NCBI GenBank assembly: GCA_963717745.1
Contig: CAVQXJ010000023.1
Coordinates: 1-64,000 of the forward strand
Origin: JACCXG01 sp963717745
Lineage (GTDB): Bacteria > Acidobacteriota > Vicinamibacteria > Vicinamibacterales > 2-12-FULL-66-21
Reading direction: 5' to 3'
DNA: 64,000 bases
In this document: piece after piece, positions 52,743 through 60,856 of the stretch
How the letters are laid out: each line of letters begins with the position of its first letter
Numbering within the stretch: the stretch's first letter is position 1
Notes under the pieces: model-generated
The model's database searches: none
Told to the model about the DNA's origin: nothing
The model's input: only the letters and a program-made list of their open reading frames with translations
Program-made: the position numbers and the translations under genes

Positions 52743-53468
52743 ATGCGGTTGCAAGGCCTGCTTGTCGTGGTGGCACTGGTGGCGGCACCGGCCGGTTCGT
52801 TCGCGCAGAAAGCCGACTCTTCAGGGGCCGATCACAAGCATTCGCCGGCAGCGTCGACCGCCGCGGTGGATTTCGGCGTGCTGCCGGTGGGGCCGATCGG
52901 CCCGCCGCCCTGCCTGCAGGCCGGCGCCATCGGTGGTCCCGCCGATCCGTGCTGGTACAAACTGCATGTCCTCACGCCTGAAGAAGTGACGATTCGGAAG
53001 GGGGGCGAGGTGACCTTCCAGATTCATGGCGGCGGGCATGCGTTCGCGATCTATGAGGTGAGCAAGGACACGACACGCGACGAGCTCGGTCAGTACCTTT
53101 GTCGCGGCGAGGATCCCGCCAACATCGCGGATCCGACGCTCCACCCGTGCAACCTGCTCCCGGCCAACGCCGATGCGGCGCATCGGATCAAGGACGGCGA
53201 CCGCGACGTGGTGATCGTGGCGCGGCCGAACCTCACCAACGTGCATCCGGACAATCGGGTGTGGTCTCCCGAGAACCGGTTGATGTCGGCGGGCGGGATG
53301 CAGTTCCTCAATGGTGGAACGATTCCCGCGGGTGCGACCTCGAACGGTCAGCTGATCACGTATCAGTTCCTGAAGTCCGGCCGGTACCTGGTGATCTGCA
53401 TGAACCGGGTCCACTTCCTCAACGACTGGATGTTCGGGTTCGTGAACGTGAAGGGCGGCGGCAACTAG
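52743..53468 (+). CDS. secreted cupredoxin-like protein
   Basis: The 241-residue protein has a leader (RLQGLLVVVALVAAPAGSFA) followed by a cupredoxin-like beta barrel: KLHVLTPEEVTIRKGGEVTF, the His in GGGHAFAIYEV, RDVVIVARPNLTN, then GRYLVICMNRVHFLNDWMFG. The last segment has the Cys-x4-His-x5-Met spacing of type-1 copper sites, and with the early His gives a full His/Cys/His/Met set. A CEDP-like loop with two more Cys (YLCRGEDPANI, LHPCNLLPA) sits between. It probably transfers electrons or stores copper outside the membrane. ATG 52743 follows GGAG by 7 bases. Confidence 0.7.
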   Translation: MRLQGLLVVVALVAAPAGSFAQKADSSGADHKHSPAASTAAVDFGVLPVGPIGPPPCLQAGAIGGPADPCWYKLHVLTPEEVTIRKGGEVTFQIHGGGHAFAIYEVSKDTTRDELGQYLCRGEDPANIADPTLHPCNLLPANADAAHRIKDGDRDVVIVARPNLTNVHPDNRVWSPENRLMSAGGMQFLNGGTIPAGATSNGQLITYQFLKSGRYLVICMNRVHFLNDWMFGFVNVKGGGN

Positions 53469-53500
53469 TAGAGTCTCTTCCACCGGCAGCCGCTTGTCGA

Positions 53501-53740
53501 CGGCGCCTGCGGCGCGCTGGCGCTTCGTCCGCCTTCGCGCGAAGCGCTTCGGCGAGACACTCCTGCACGCCGGCCGGGGCCGGCGTTGCCGCCAGCGGGG
53601 AGAGCGGTTGATATTCGCCCGGGGCAGGAGGAATTGCCCAAGCGATCCGTCGTGGCCGGTTGTAAATCGCAAAACGTCGTTGTCGTCGTGTCGTCGTGTC
53701 GTCGTGTGCCGCCGAAGGCGGCGGCGCGCCGCAGGCGCCG
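53501..53740. repeat. MITE-like element, family G copy 1
   Basis: A 17-base terminal inverted repeat (CGGCGCCTGCGGCGCGC at 53501, its reverse complement ending at 53740) encloses 240 bases. The interior shares with copy 2 (58831) blocks such as GGGGAGAG, TGATATTC and TCGTAAATCG, and a right-hand run of GTCGTCGTGTCGTCGTG words. No ORF or transposase lies inside. It separates the cupredoxin-like gene from the convergent kinase gene. Confidence 0.7.
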
Positions 53741-53766
53741 TGAGGGTGGCTGTCGCGCGCCGTGCG

Positions 53767-55803
53767 TCATGCAGGACCGGGATGGTGCGATCCGAGTAGG
53801 GCGGGGGCCGGCTCCTGGGTCAGGGATGCGTCATGTGGAACTGGATCCTCGAGCGCGCGCCTGACGGCGGTGGTCAGCTCCGATGCGGAAAACGGCTTCG
53901 CGACGAACTGCACCGTGCCTTGAGTGATCTGTTCGCGCAGCTCCGGGTGGGCGGCATACCCGGACGTATACAGCACCCGTTCGAGCCCACATTCCCGAAA
54001 GAGTCGCTCCTTCAGCGCCGGGCCGCTCATGTCGGGCATCACCACGTCGGTCACCAGCAGCTCGATGCGGGACTCCGCATGTGTCGCGTGTGACAGCGCC
54101 TCCTGAGCCCCGGAGGCGGCCAGGACGGTATACCCGGCGTTCGTGAGCGTCCGAGTGACCAGCGCCCGAACGCGAGCGTCGTCGTCAACGACGAGCACCG
54201 TCTCGCTACCGGGCACCACCGATCTGGGTCGTGTCTGTGCCAGGACGACACCCGCCGCATCCACGCGTGGAAAATACATCGTGAGGGTCGTTCCCGCACC
54301 GATGGCACTGGCGATCGTGATCAGGCCTCCCATGTCCAGGACGCTGCCGTGGACCATCGCGAGGCCCAGTCCGGTGCCCTTGCCAGCCGGCTTCGTCGTG
54401 AAAAACGGCTCGAACAGCCGCGCCTGCACGTCCGGTGTCATTCCGGATCCGGTATCGGCAACCGCAATGACCACGTATTCGCCCGCTGCGAGTCGGCCGG
54501 TGAGCTCCTGCCGTTCCGCAGTGACGGACTCGGCCCGGAGGTCAATCCGGACGCGGCCACCTTCGGGCATCGCATCGCGGGCGTTGACGACGAGGTTGAG
54601 GAGAATGTGCTCCAGCTGGGCGGAGTCGGCATTGATCCAGAGCGATGCGTCGGTCGCGGCGACACAGATGGAGACGTCTTCCCGAATCGCGCGGCGCAGC
54701 ATTTTCTCGCTGGTGTGAATCGCATCGACCGCATTGAGCGGCTGGATTTGCAACACCTGCCGCCGGCTGAAGGACAGCAATTGTCGCGTCAGCGTCGTGG
54801 CGCTTTCCGCCGCCTTGATCACCTCGCCGATATATTCGCGGATCGCGTCTCCTTCGGGCAGATCCATGTCTGCCAGTTCTGCGTAGCCGAGGATCGCCGT
54901 GAGTTGATTGTTGAAATCATGGGCGATGCCCGCAGCCAGCTCACCGACGGCCTCCATTTTTTGCGCCTGCCGGAATTGCTCTTCCGAAACGCGTAATGCC
55001 TCTTCGGCGGCGACTCGCTCCGTGATGTCGAGGCCGATGCCCAGAACCTGAGGTGGACCATTGGGGACGAACAGGGGCACCTTGTGTGTCTCGAACCATC
55101 GCACGCGGCCGGTCCGTGCATCCGTCACCGATTCACGCGGGATGAACGCCGCCTGACCGCTCGAGATGACGGCGCGATCCGATTTGAGAAATTGATCGGC
55201 CGCCGTCGGATTGAAGTCCGCGTCGGTTTTGCCAACCAGCGCCTCGGGAGTCGTGCCAAAGACGGCGGCCGTCGCGCGATTGGCCAGGGTGTACCGGCCA
55301 TCGCTGTCTTTGGTGAAGATGATGTTCGGGTTGCTGTCCACAACGAGTCGAAGGAAATCCCGCTGGACTTGGAGCTCTCTCTGCGCAGCCCGATGTTCGG
55401 CCCGGTTGCGCGCTTCCTGCAATTCCCGCCTGATCGCCGGGCCGAGTCGCGCCAGGTTCTGTTTGGTGACGAAATCATGCGCGCCCGCCCGTAGAAGCGT
55501 CACCGCGGCCTCCTCCTCGAGCGTGCCGGAGACCACGATGAACGGGATGTCCAGACCTCGCTCGCGCAGACAGGCGAGGGCCGCCGTGGAACTGAACGAG
55601 GGCAGCGAGTGATCGCTGATCACCAGGTTCGGCACTGGGGTCAGGGCCGCGATGAACTCGGCCGACGTCTGGACGCGCACGACGGACAGACTGAAACCAC
55701 TGTGGTGCAACGCGCGCACCACCAGCGCGGCGTCGTCGTCGGTGTCTTCCACCAGCAACAGACGCAGCGGCTCGTTGTCACGGAGCTCTGGTTTCCTCAC
55801 CAC
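53767..55803 (-). CDS. hybrid sensor histidine kinase (REC-PAS-HisKA-HATPase-REC)
   Basis: The 678-residue protein has no membrane segment. Order of domains: an N-terminal receiver (RLLLVEDTDDDAALVVRALH, SDHSLPSFSS), a PAS domain (VDSNPNIIFTKDSDGRYTLA, KTDADFNPTAADQFLKSDRA), HisKA with GELAAGIAHDFNNQLTAILG (His in IAHDFN), HATPase with LLNLVVNARDAM, DTGSGMTPDVQA and GKGTGLGLAMVHGS, and a C-terminal receiver (LLVTDVVMPDMSGPALKERL, Asp in TDVVMPD). The start at 55803 (GTG) or 55800 overlaps the stop of the preceding response regulator. It phosphorylates itself and passes phosphate to its receivers or to the adjacent regulator. The cytoplasmic signal is unknown. Confidence 0.9.
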   Translation of the reverse strand: MVRKPELRDNEPLRLLLVEDTDDDAALVVRALHHSGFSLSVVRVQTSAEFIAALTPVPNLVISDHSLPSFSSTAALACLRERGLDIPFIVVSGTLEEEAAVTLLRAGAHDFVTKQNLARLGPAIRRELQEARNRAEHRAAQRELQVQRDFLRLVVDSNPNIIFTKDSDGRYTLANRATAAVFGTTPEALVGKTDADFNPTAADQFLKSDRAVISSGQAAFIPRESVTDARTGRVRWFETHKVPLFVPNGPPQVLGIGLDITERVAAEEALRVSEEQFRQAQKMEAVGELAAGIAHDFNNQLTAILGYAELADMDLPEGDAIREYIGEVIKAAESATTLTRQLLSFSRRQVLQIQPLNAVDAIHTSEKMLRRAIREDVSICVAATDASLWINADSAQLEHILLNLVVNARDAMPEGGRVRIDLRAESVTAERQELTGRLAAGEYVVIAVADTGSGMTPDVQARLFEPFFTTKPAGKGTGLGLAMVHGSVLDMGGLITIASAIGAGTTLTMYFPRVDAAGVVLAQTRPRSVVPGSETVLVVDDDARVRALVTRTLTNAGYTVLAASGAQEALSHATHAESRIELLVTDVVMPDMSGPALKERLFRECGLERVLYTSGYAAHPELREQITQGTVQFVAKPFSASELTTAVRRALEDPVPHDASLTQEPAPALLGSHHPGPA

Positions 55804-56261
55804 TCGCTTTCCCTTCCTTGGAGCTGAACCGCCCTCGGTGTCTGGTTGAGCACCAGCCAGTACAAGCCGAGCTGACGGACCGCCTCCATGAACTGCGTGA
55901 AATCGACCGGCTTGCGAATGTAGCTGTTCGCGCCGAGCCGGTAGCTCTCAACCAGATCGCGTTCTTCGTTGGAAGACGTGAGGACGACAATCGGCAACAA
56001 CGCGGTCTTCGGATGCCGTCGCAGTTGGCCGAGCACCTCGAGACCATCGACCCGTGGCAGTTTCAGGTCCAACAACACGAGTTGAGGCGCGGGACGATCG
56101 TGGGCGAGGAGATGTTCGAGGGCTTCGACGCCATCACGCAGCACGATCACTTCGTTCGCGATGCCATTTCTGTTCAACGCGCGCAAGGTGAGCGCCTCGT
56201 CGTCAGGATTGTCTTCAACCAAGACGATGACCTGCGAATGAGGTGACATGCGCCCGGTCAC
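55797..56261 (-). CDS. single-domain response regulator (CheY/Rcp1-like)
   Basis: The 154-residue protein is only a receiver: VIVLVEDNPDDEALTLRALN with the acidic pocket, LVLLDLKLPRVDGLEVLGQL with the phospho-acceptor Asp, then LPIVVLTSSNEERDLV and the Lys of YIRKPVDFTQF. No output domain follows, so it relays phosphate or binds a partner. The NPDDEALTLRAL opening is the Rcp1-type that pairs with bacteriophytochrome-like or hybrid kinases. Start GTG 56261 overlaps the stop of the kinase before it by four bases, after a GGGGG run. ATG 56249 is the alternative. Confidence 0.9.
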   Translation of the reverse strand: MTGRMSPHSQVIVLVEDNPDDEALTLRALNRNGIANEVIVLRDGVEALEHLLAHDRPAPQLVLLDLKLPRVDGLEVLGQLRRHPKTALLPIVVLTSSNEERDLVESYRLGANSYIRKPVDFTQFMEAVRQLGLYWLVLNQTPRAVQLQGRESEW

Positions 56262-58459
56262 TGATCCCCCAATGTAAAGAACAAGGTCGCCCCAGCGTCG
56301 ATAGATCCTTCTGCCCAGATACGGCCGCCGTGCCGCCTGACAATGCGCTGAACCGTCGCCAGCCCAATGCCTGTGCCAGGAAAGTCGGCCGCGGCGTGGA
56401 GCCGCTGAAACGCCCCGAACAACTTGCTGGCATGCGCCATGTCAAAGCCTGCGCCATTGTCCCGGACGACATAGACACGCTCGCCGTCTGGAGACGTCAG
56501 GGTCGAGAACTCCACCACGCCGTCGGCCCGCTTCGAGGTGAACTTCCACGCATTCCCGAGTAAGTTCTCGAGGGCGATTCGGACGAAATGGGCGTCACCG
56601 CGACCCTGCACCCCCGGTGCGATGCGCCAGGTGACGCCCCGCTGCGGATCGTCTTCCTCCAACCGCGTGGCGATCTCGCGCACCAGCGACGTCAGGTCGA
56701 GGGCGGTGCGCGTGAGCGGTGCCCGCGTGACCCGGGATAGGGACAGCAGATCGTCAATCAGCGTTCCCATGCGCTGGGCACCAGCGCGGATACGCGAGAT
56801 GAAATGAGACCCGGTGGTGTCGAGACGATCCGCGTAGTCTTCGGCCAGGGCTTGCGCGAAGCCGTCGATGTGACGGAGCGGAGCCCGCAGGTCATGTGAG
56901 ACTGAGTAACTGAACGCTTCAAGTTCTCGATTCGCGCTCGCGAGCTCGGCGGCGTGCTGCTGCAGCGCCTGCTCGGACCTCCGCTCGTCCGTCACGTCGT
57001 GCGCGACGGCGTAAATCAATCCCTCGGCCAACAGGGGGACAGACTTCCAGCTGAGCCAGCGATACGATCCATCCCTACAGCGGTACCGGTTCTCAAAACT
57101 GTGCACCGCACTGCCGGTGGCCAGCCGGCTGCTCTCAGCGGTCAGGGCGCGGTCGTCTGGATGCACGAAATCAAGGTACGGCGTTGCGATGAGGTCCGCT
57201 GGTGTCCACCCGAGCACCTGCTCCCATGCGGGATTGACTCGTTTGAACCGGCCGTCGAGACCGGCGATACACAGGAGGTCCAGCGATAGGGAGAAGAACC
57301 GATCGAGCTCCTCGCGGGCCTGTTCGACTTCTCGCGTGCGCTCCGCCACTCGCTGTTCCAGTGAGTCATGAGATTCGGCGACACGGGCCGCCATCACATT
57401 GAACGCTGTGCCAAGTCGCCCAATTTCATCGCGTCGATCCACGTGTACTCGCCGGGTATAGTCGCCGGCCGCGATCGCGTCGGCAGCGCCGGCCAAGTGT
57501 TGCAGGGGCTTCGTGATGCGTCCGCTGATGCGGGACACCGCCGCGACACCGACCGCCAGCAGCACGAGGGTGATGGGCACCATCTCGGTCAGCAGCGTCC
57601 GGGCCGGGCCCAGCATCGAGTGCTCGGCGACCTCCACCCAGACCAGCCACGGCGTGCCCGTGATCGGCACCGCAACGCCGACCCACCTCTCCCCGGTGTC
57701 TCGCGTGTACGCGGTCGGGACACCCGCAGTCGTGATCGGTGGAGGTGTCGTCGGGGCGCTCAGGTCCGTCCAGATATTCCCGCTTGCGTTGCCAAACTTG
57801 AGCACCGTGCCCGATCCGATCAGGCGCTCAATCAAGCCCGCCACCTGCGCCTGGCCGAGCGGACGTTGAATCGACAACAGTGTGGGTGGGCCGGTCGGGG
57901 TGTCGGCCGAGGGCACTGGAACGGTCGTGTGGTACCACACGTGGGCGCCCTGCGATCGAAATGGACTCACCCCCACGGGAGGTGCTGAGAGCGGGGCGTG
58001 GATGTCATCATCCGCCGGGACTTCTTTTCCCCTGGCCAATGGGCCCAGTCGCCGGACAGTGCCATCGTAGATCCACACCGTGGACAAAGGGTTACGCGAA
58101 ACAAAGGCCTGGACGGCCGCTGGAACATCCCGTACGAGTCCCTCTCGCCCCAGCCGCGTCGCATCCTGGACTTGTGTGTCGCCCGAGAGCCGTTTGGCTT
58201 CAGCCAGTCGCAGGCTGGCTGCCTGCCCGAGCAGGTCGGCGACCTGTCCGGCGGCCGCCGTAATCCGGTCGCCACCAGCGAGACGGAGCGCGCTCTTGAC
58301 CTGGTGGTACGCCAACCAGGCAAATGCGGCGCCCAGCACTCCAAGCAGCGCAAAGATCAACGCGGGCAATCGGCGTCGCAGCGAATGCGTCGCCACCGTC
58401 GTCACCGTCGACGTCAGAGACGGCGGTACAACCTCGGAGAGTAATCCGGAAGTCGTCAT
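56258..58459 (-). CDS. membrane sensor histidine kinase (HAMP-PAS-HisKA-HATPase)
   Basis: The 733-residue protein has a first helix LPALIFALLGVLGAAFAWLA, a periplasmic sensor of about 230 residues with conserved Trp-rich strands (STVWIYDGTVRRLGPLARGK, HVWYHTTVPVPSAD), a second helix MVPITLVLLAVGVAAVSRIS, and then HAMP (ITKPLQHLAGAADAIAAGDY). A PAS region follows (SLSLDLLCIAGLDGRFKRVN, NRYRCRDGSYRWLSWKSV). The kinase core is SYSVSHDLRAPLRHIDGFAQ (phospho-His), LLGNAWKFTSKRA, RDNGAGFDMAHASK and GTGIGLATVQRIV. Its stop overlaps the response regulator start as GTGA, so the three signalling genes form one coupled operon. Confidence 0.9.
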   Translation of the reverse strand: MTTSGLLSEVVPPSLTSTVTTVATHSLRRRLPALIFALLGVLGAAFAWLAYHQVKSALRLAGGDRITAAAGQVADLLGQAASLRLAEAKRLSGDTQVQDATRLGREGLVRDVPAAVQAFVSRNPLSTVWIYDGTVRRLGPLARGKEVPADDDIHAPLSAPPVGVSPFRSQGAHVWYHTTVPVPSADTPTGPPTLLSIQRPLGQAQVAGLIERLIGSGTVLKFGNASGNIWTDLSAPTTPPPITTAGVPTAYTRDTGERWVGVAVPITGTPWLVWVEVAEHSMLGPARTLLTEMVPITLVLLAVGVAAVSRISGRITKPLQHLAGAADAIAAGDYTRRVHVDRRDEIGRLGTAFNVMAARVAESHDSLEQRVAERTREVEQAREELDRFFSLSLDLLCIAGLDGRFKRVNPAWEQVLGWTPADLIATPYLDFVHPDDRALTAESSRLATGSAVHSFENRYRCRDGSYRWLSWKSVPLLAEGLIYAVAHDVTDERRSEQALQQHAAELASANRELEAFSYSVSHDLRAPLRHIDGFAQALAEDYADRLDTTGSHFISRIRAGAQRMGTLIDDLLSLSRVTRAPLTRTALDLTSLVREIATRLEEDDPQRGVTWRIAPGVQGRGDAHFVRIALENLLGNAWKFTSKRADGVVEFSTLTSPDGERVYVVRDNGAGFDMAHASKLFGAFQRLHAAADFPGTGIGLATVQRIVRRHGGRIWAEGSIDAGATLFFTLGDQ

Positions 58460-59143
58460 CGGTCAGGTCCTACCAGCAGCGTGGAGGGATCGTGGGAAAG
58501 GCAGGGCGATTATCCATGCTCTCAGGCGCCACGTGCGTGGAATTGTGGTGGCCGTGACAGCATTTGCGCGAGTCTGCACAGTTGGAATACCAGCTGATGC
58601 TGGAGCAAAGGCTGAGCCGTTCAATCAAACTCGAAGTTATGCGGCACTCACCAGCGTGATCCAGGCCAGCCGTGAGCGAGAACGCTCACATGTGCGCTTA
58701 TCGCGCGCACAGTCGCCGGCGCCCGCACACCGCGCGTGCTTCTCCATGTCGCCCAGATTGCTGCTCTTGGCCGGCAGCCGCTTGTCCACGGACGCGACGA
58801 GGGGCCATTGAGACACCACAGCCGCTTGTCCACGGCGCCTGCGGCGCGCTGGCGCTTCGCGCCAGGACGAGACGACGACACGACGAGACGACGAAACCTT
58901 TGTGAGTCTCTCTGAAGGACTGTGCCCGTTGGCGGCGTCGCCGCCAACGGGGAGAGCCGCTGATATTCAGCCGGGGCAGCAGGAATGCCCGAGCGATCTG
59001 TCGTGGCCGGTCGTAAATCGAAAGCGTCGTTGTCGTCGTGTCGTCGTCTCGTCGTGTGCCGCCGAAGGCGGCAGCGCGCCGCAGGCGCCGTGGGGGTGGC
59101 TGCCGGACGACTGATGAGAAGGCTCACGCCAGCCGCGGGGTCG
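58460..59143. other. intergenic region with MITE-like element
   Basis: These 684 bases separate the kinase operon from the GbsR promoter. The region holds family G copy 2 (next entry) and nothing else recognised. Short open frames in it are high-GC shadows. A duplicated AGCCGCTTGTCCACGG motif occurs near 58781 and 58820. Confidence 0.5.
58831..59092. repeat. MITE-like element, family G copy 2
   Basis: A perfect 21-base terminal inverted repeat (CACGGCGCCTGCGGCGCGCTG at 58831, its complement at 59072-59092; quoted here as 20 bases: CACGGCGCCTGCGGCGCGCT) encloses 262 bases. Inside, a second inverted pair of ACGACGAGACGACGAC words (58864-58897 and 59025-59058) gives a word-built hairpin. It shares interior blocks with copy 1. 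Confidence 0.75.
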
Positions 59144-59171
59144 TTGACATCATCTGTACGTTCGGTATATT
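59144..59171 (+). promoter_or_regulatory. sigma70-type promoter for GbsR/MarR gene
   Basis: TTGACA (59144-59149) and TATATT (59166-59171) are separated by 16 bases, a near-consensus -35/-10 pair. The predicted start of transcription is about 59178, only 8 bases before the ATG at 59186, so the mRNA would be almost leaderless. The -10 box touches the operator palindrome. Confidence 0.7.
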
Positions 59172-59185
59172 CTGTCAATACAGAA
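59170..59185. promoter_or_regulatory. palindromic operator TTCTGT-CAAT-ACAGAA
   Basis: TTCTGTCAATACAGAA is a perfect 6-4-6 inverted repeat. It starts inside the -10 box and ends exactly at the base before the ATG. A dimeric GbsR/MarR regulator bound here would block its own promoter, so autoregulation is the natural reading. It is inferred from position and symmetry only. Confidence 0.6.
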
Positions 59186-59750
59186 ATGACAAAAACTAGA
59201 GACAAGGCCACTTCCGCCAGCCAGCTCTCTTCAGTCCAGCAGGCGTTCATCCTCCATTGGGGAGAGATGGGCACGCGGTGGGGCGTCAACCGCACCGTGG
59301 CCCAGGTGCATGCACTGCTCTACATCTCACCCAAGCCGCTCAACGCCGACGACATCGTCGAGACGCTGGAGGTGGCTCGATCCAACGTCGAGTACCAGCC
59401 TCAAAGAATTGCAAGGCTGGGGGATCGTCAAGCTCGTTCACGTCCTGGGTGACAAGCGCGATCACTTCGAGAGCATGAAGGACGTCTGGGAGATGTTCCG
59501 TGTCGTGATGGACGAGCGCAAGAAGCGCGAGTTCGATCCGACCATGCGGATGCTGCACGAGTGCATCGCCGAAGCCGAGAAGGACACCGCGACCGACGAA
59601 TACACCGAGGAACGGCTGCGTGAGCTGTACAAGTTCTTCGAGACCACGAGTGCGTTGTATGTGCAGGTCCGCCGCTGGCCGACCGCCGCCATGTTCAAGT
59701 TCGTCAAGACCGGCGACAAGGTATTGAAGGTCCTGGGACTCGGCGCCTGA
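59186..59750 (+). pseudogene. GbsR/MarR-family transcriptional regulator, one frameshift
   Basis: Joined protein: TKTRDKATSASQLSSVQQAF, ILHWGEMGTRWGVNRTVAQV with the winged-helix NRTVAQVHALLYISPKPLNA, DDIVETLEVARSNV, then after a one-base insertion near 59395 STSLKELQGWGIVKLVHVLG, DKRDHFESMKDVWEMFRVVM and a helical end (LYKFFETTSALYVQVRRWPT). That is the GbsR layout: MarR-like DNA binding plus C-terminal dimer helices. The sequence SNVGSSTS-like site reads GTCGAGTACC for expected GTCAGTACC. It sits right behind its promoter and operator, so the upstream control looks intact while the coding frame is not. GbsR proteins respond to choline or osmotic signals in some bacteria. Confidence 0.7.
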
Positions 59751-60076
59751 GGTGTTCTGGAGAGTGTGCCGTGGGACTGGGCATGCCTGGTTTTCTACCC
59801 CTCTTGACGCTGCCGGTGGCGGCCTTGCTGCTGGCGTCGTCACTGCCACGCTGGGGCGTTGAGTTGGGGCTGCTAGGCACGATCCAGCTTCAGCTTTATC
59901 CACGGTTGCCCGCCAAAGCTGGGGTCGGCCGCGGAAGGCGAACCGTCGAGGTGTCAGAAGCCTGTCGCCGCGCCATCCGCTTCACCAAGGTGACTGAGTG
60001 GTCGTCGCCTGCCGAACTGTCACAACGGCTGGTCTTCGCGGGATGCTGGCAAGCATCTTCCATAGATCAAGTATCG
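59751..60076. other. open but unassigned stretch before rlpA
   Basis: A GTG-started frame from 59771 reads MGLGMPGFLPLLTLPVAALL and LASSLPRWG, a hydrophobic segment that looks like the N-terminus of a membrane protein. It then turns into Arg-rich sequence with no clear domain and runs in frame into RlpA. It is probably the remnant of a small membrane gene that followed the regulator, joined by chance to the RlpA frame. Confidence 0.35.
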
Positions 60077-60496
60077 ATGTGGTCTGGATCTCGCGTTCGC
60101 ACCTGGCTCCTGCTGGGATTGCTCGCCGCGGTCATCGTCGCGGTCCTCGCGACTGGACGGTCGGCCGCGTCGGCTGGCGCGCTGCCTCTGCAGTTTGGGC
60201 TGGCTTCGTGGTATGGCCCAGGGTTTCACGGAAAGGAAACCGCCAGCGGCGAGATCTTCGATCAGCGCGAGATGGTCGCGGCACACCGTACCTTGCCGCT
60301 CGGCTGTGTCATCCGCGTGACCAATCTCGAGAACGGCCGTCGCCTCACATTGCGCGTCATCGATCGCGGCCCTTACGGGCGCAACTTTCGCAACGGAACC
60401 GTCGTAGACGTGTCACGCGGCGCCGCCCGTCGCCTCGGATTCATCAAACAGGGTTTGGTGCGCGTGCGGATCGAGGTGATCAGCGTTCCGGACTGA
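60077..60496 (+). CDS. rlpA: RlpA-family septal ring lytic transglycosylase-like protein
   Basis: ATG 60077 gives a single N-terminal membrane or signal helix (VRTWLLLGLLAAVIVAVLAT) and then a double-psi beta-barrel domain: LQFGLASWYGPGFHGKETAS, GEIFDQREMVAAHRTLPLGC, VTNLENGRRLTLRVIDRGPY and FRNGTVVDVSRGAARRLGFI. The DRGPY motif and the overall layout match RlpA, which cleaves peptidoglycan strands lacking peptides at the septum in some bacteria. The gene is short (139 residues), so it lacks the SPOR domain of longer RlpA. It could be secreted or lipid-free. The frame also continues upstream, but no better start is seen. Confidence 0.8.
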   Translation: MWSGSRVRTWLLLGLLAAVIVAVLATGRSAASAGALPLQFGLASWYGPGFHGKETASGEIFDQREMVAAHRTLPLGCVIRVTNLENGRRLTLRVIDRGPYGRNFRNGTVVDVSRGAARRLGFIKQGLVRVRIEVISVPD

Positions 60497-60734
60497 CCTG
60501 ATGGTCTGTGTGCCTCAGTTGTCCCCACCCCGTGTGACGAGATGTCGATCGGCAGCCTTCCGTTCGCGGCATCCGCGCTGCGCGAGCCTGCGGCTCGCCG
60601 AAGGCAGGACGCAGGCGAGTCGAATGGCGCGCCCGGTCCGCCTTCGCGCTTGCGCGCTACGGCACGCTCGGGCCTGCACCTTCGCGTGGCGTGCCAACCG
60701 TAGCTCACGCAATGCCGGCAAGGTGAGCAAAGGT
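60497..60734. other. intergenic, GC-rich palindrome fragments
   Basis: Short inverted segments such as GCGCGAGCCTGCGGCTCGCC and GCGCGCCCGGTCCGCC-like blocks are present, resembling family G interior sequences. No gene was recognised. Confidence 0.35.
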
Positions 60735-60785
60735 TGGCGCGCCCGGCAGGACTCGAACCTGCGACCACCGGCTTAGAAGGCTGCG
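60735..60785 (-). other. tRNA-Arg(TCT) 3' fragment, probable attachment-site remnant
   Basis: Read on the minus strand the segment is an anticodon loop CTTCTAA (anticodon TCT), then GCCGGTGGTC, then a perfect T arm GCAGG-TTCGAGT-CCTGC, the acceptor strand CGGGCGC, a G and CCA. No matching 5' acceptor (GCGCCCG) or D arm is found upstream, and the anticodon stem pairs poorly, so it is not a working tRNA. A 3' half of a tRNA is the usual mark left by a tyrosine integrase. By polarity the integrated element would lie to the right of it. Confidence 0.6.
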
Positions 60786-60856
60786 TTCCCGTGATGCAGG
60801 CGGCGTCCTACCGTGTCACACGGCAGGCGTTCAAGGTCCGCCTGTCGTCAGCGCTG

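Noticed and set aside
60735..60785. Functional tRNA-Arg gene
   Set aside because: The 5' acceptor strand and D arm are missing and the anticodon stem does not pair, so it was kept only as a fragment.
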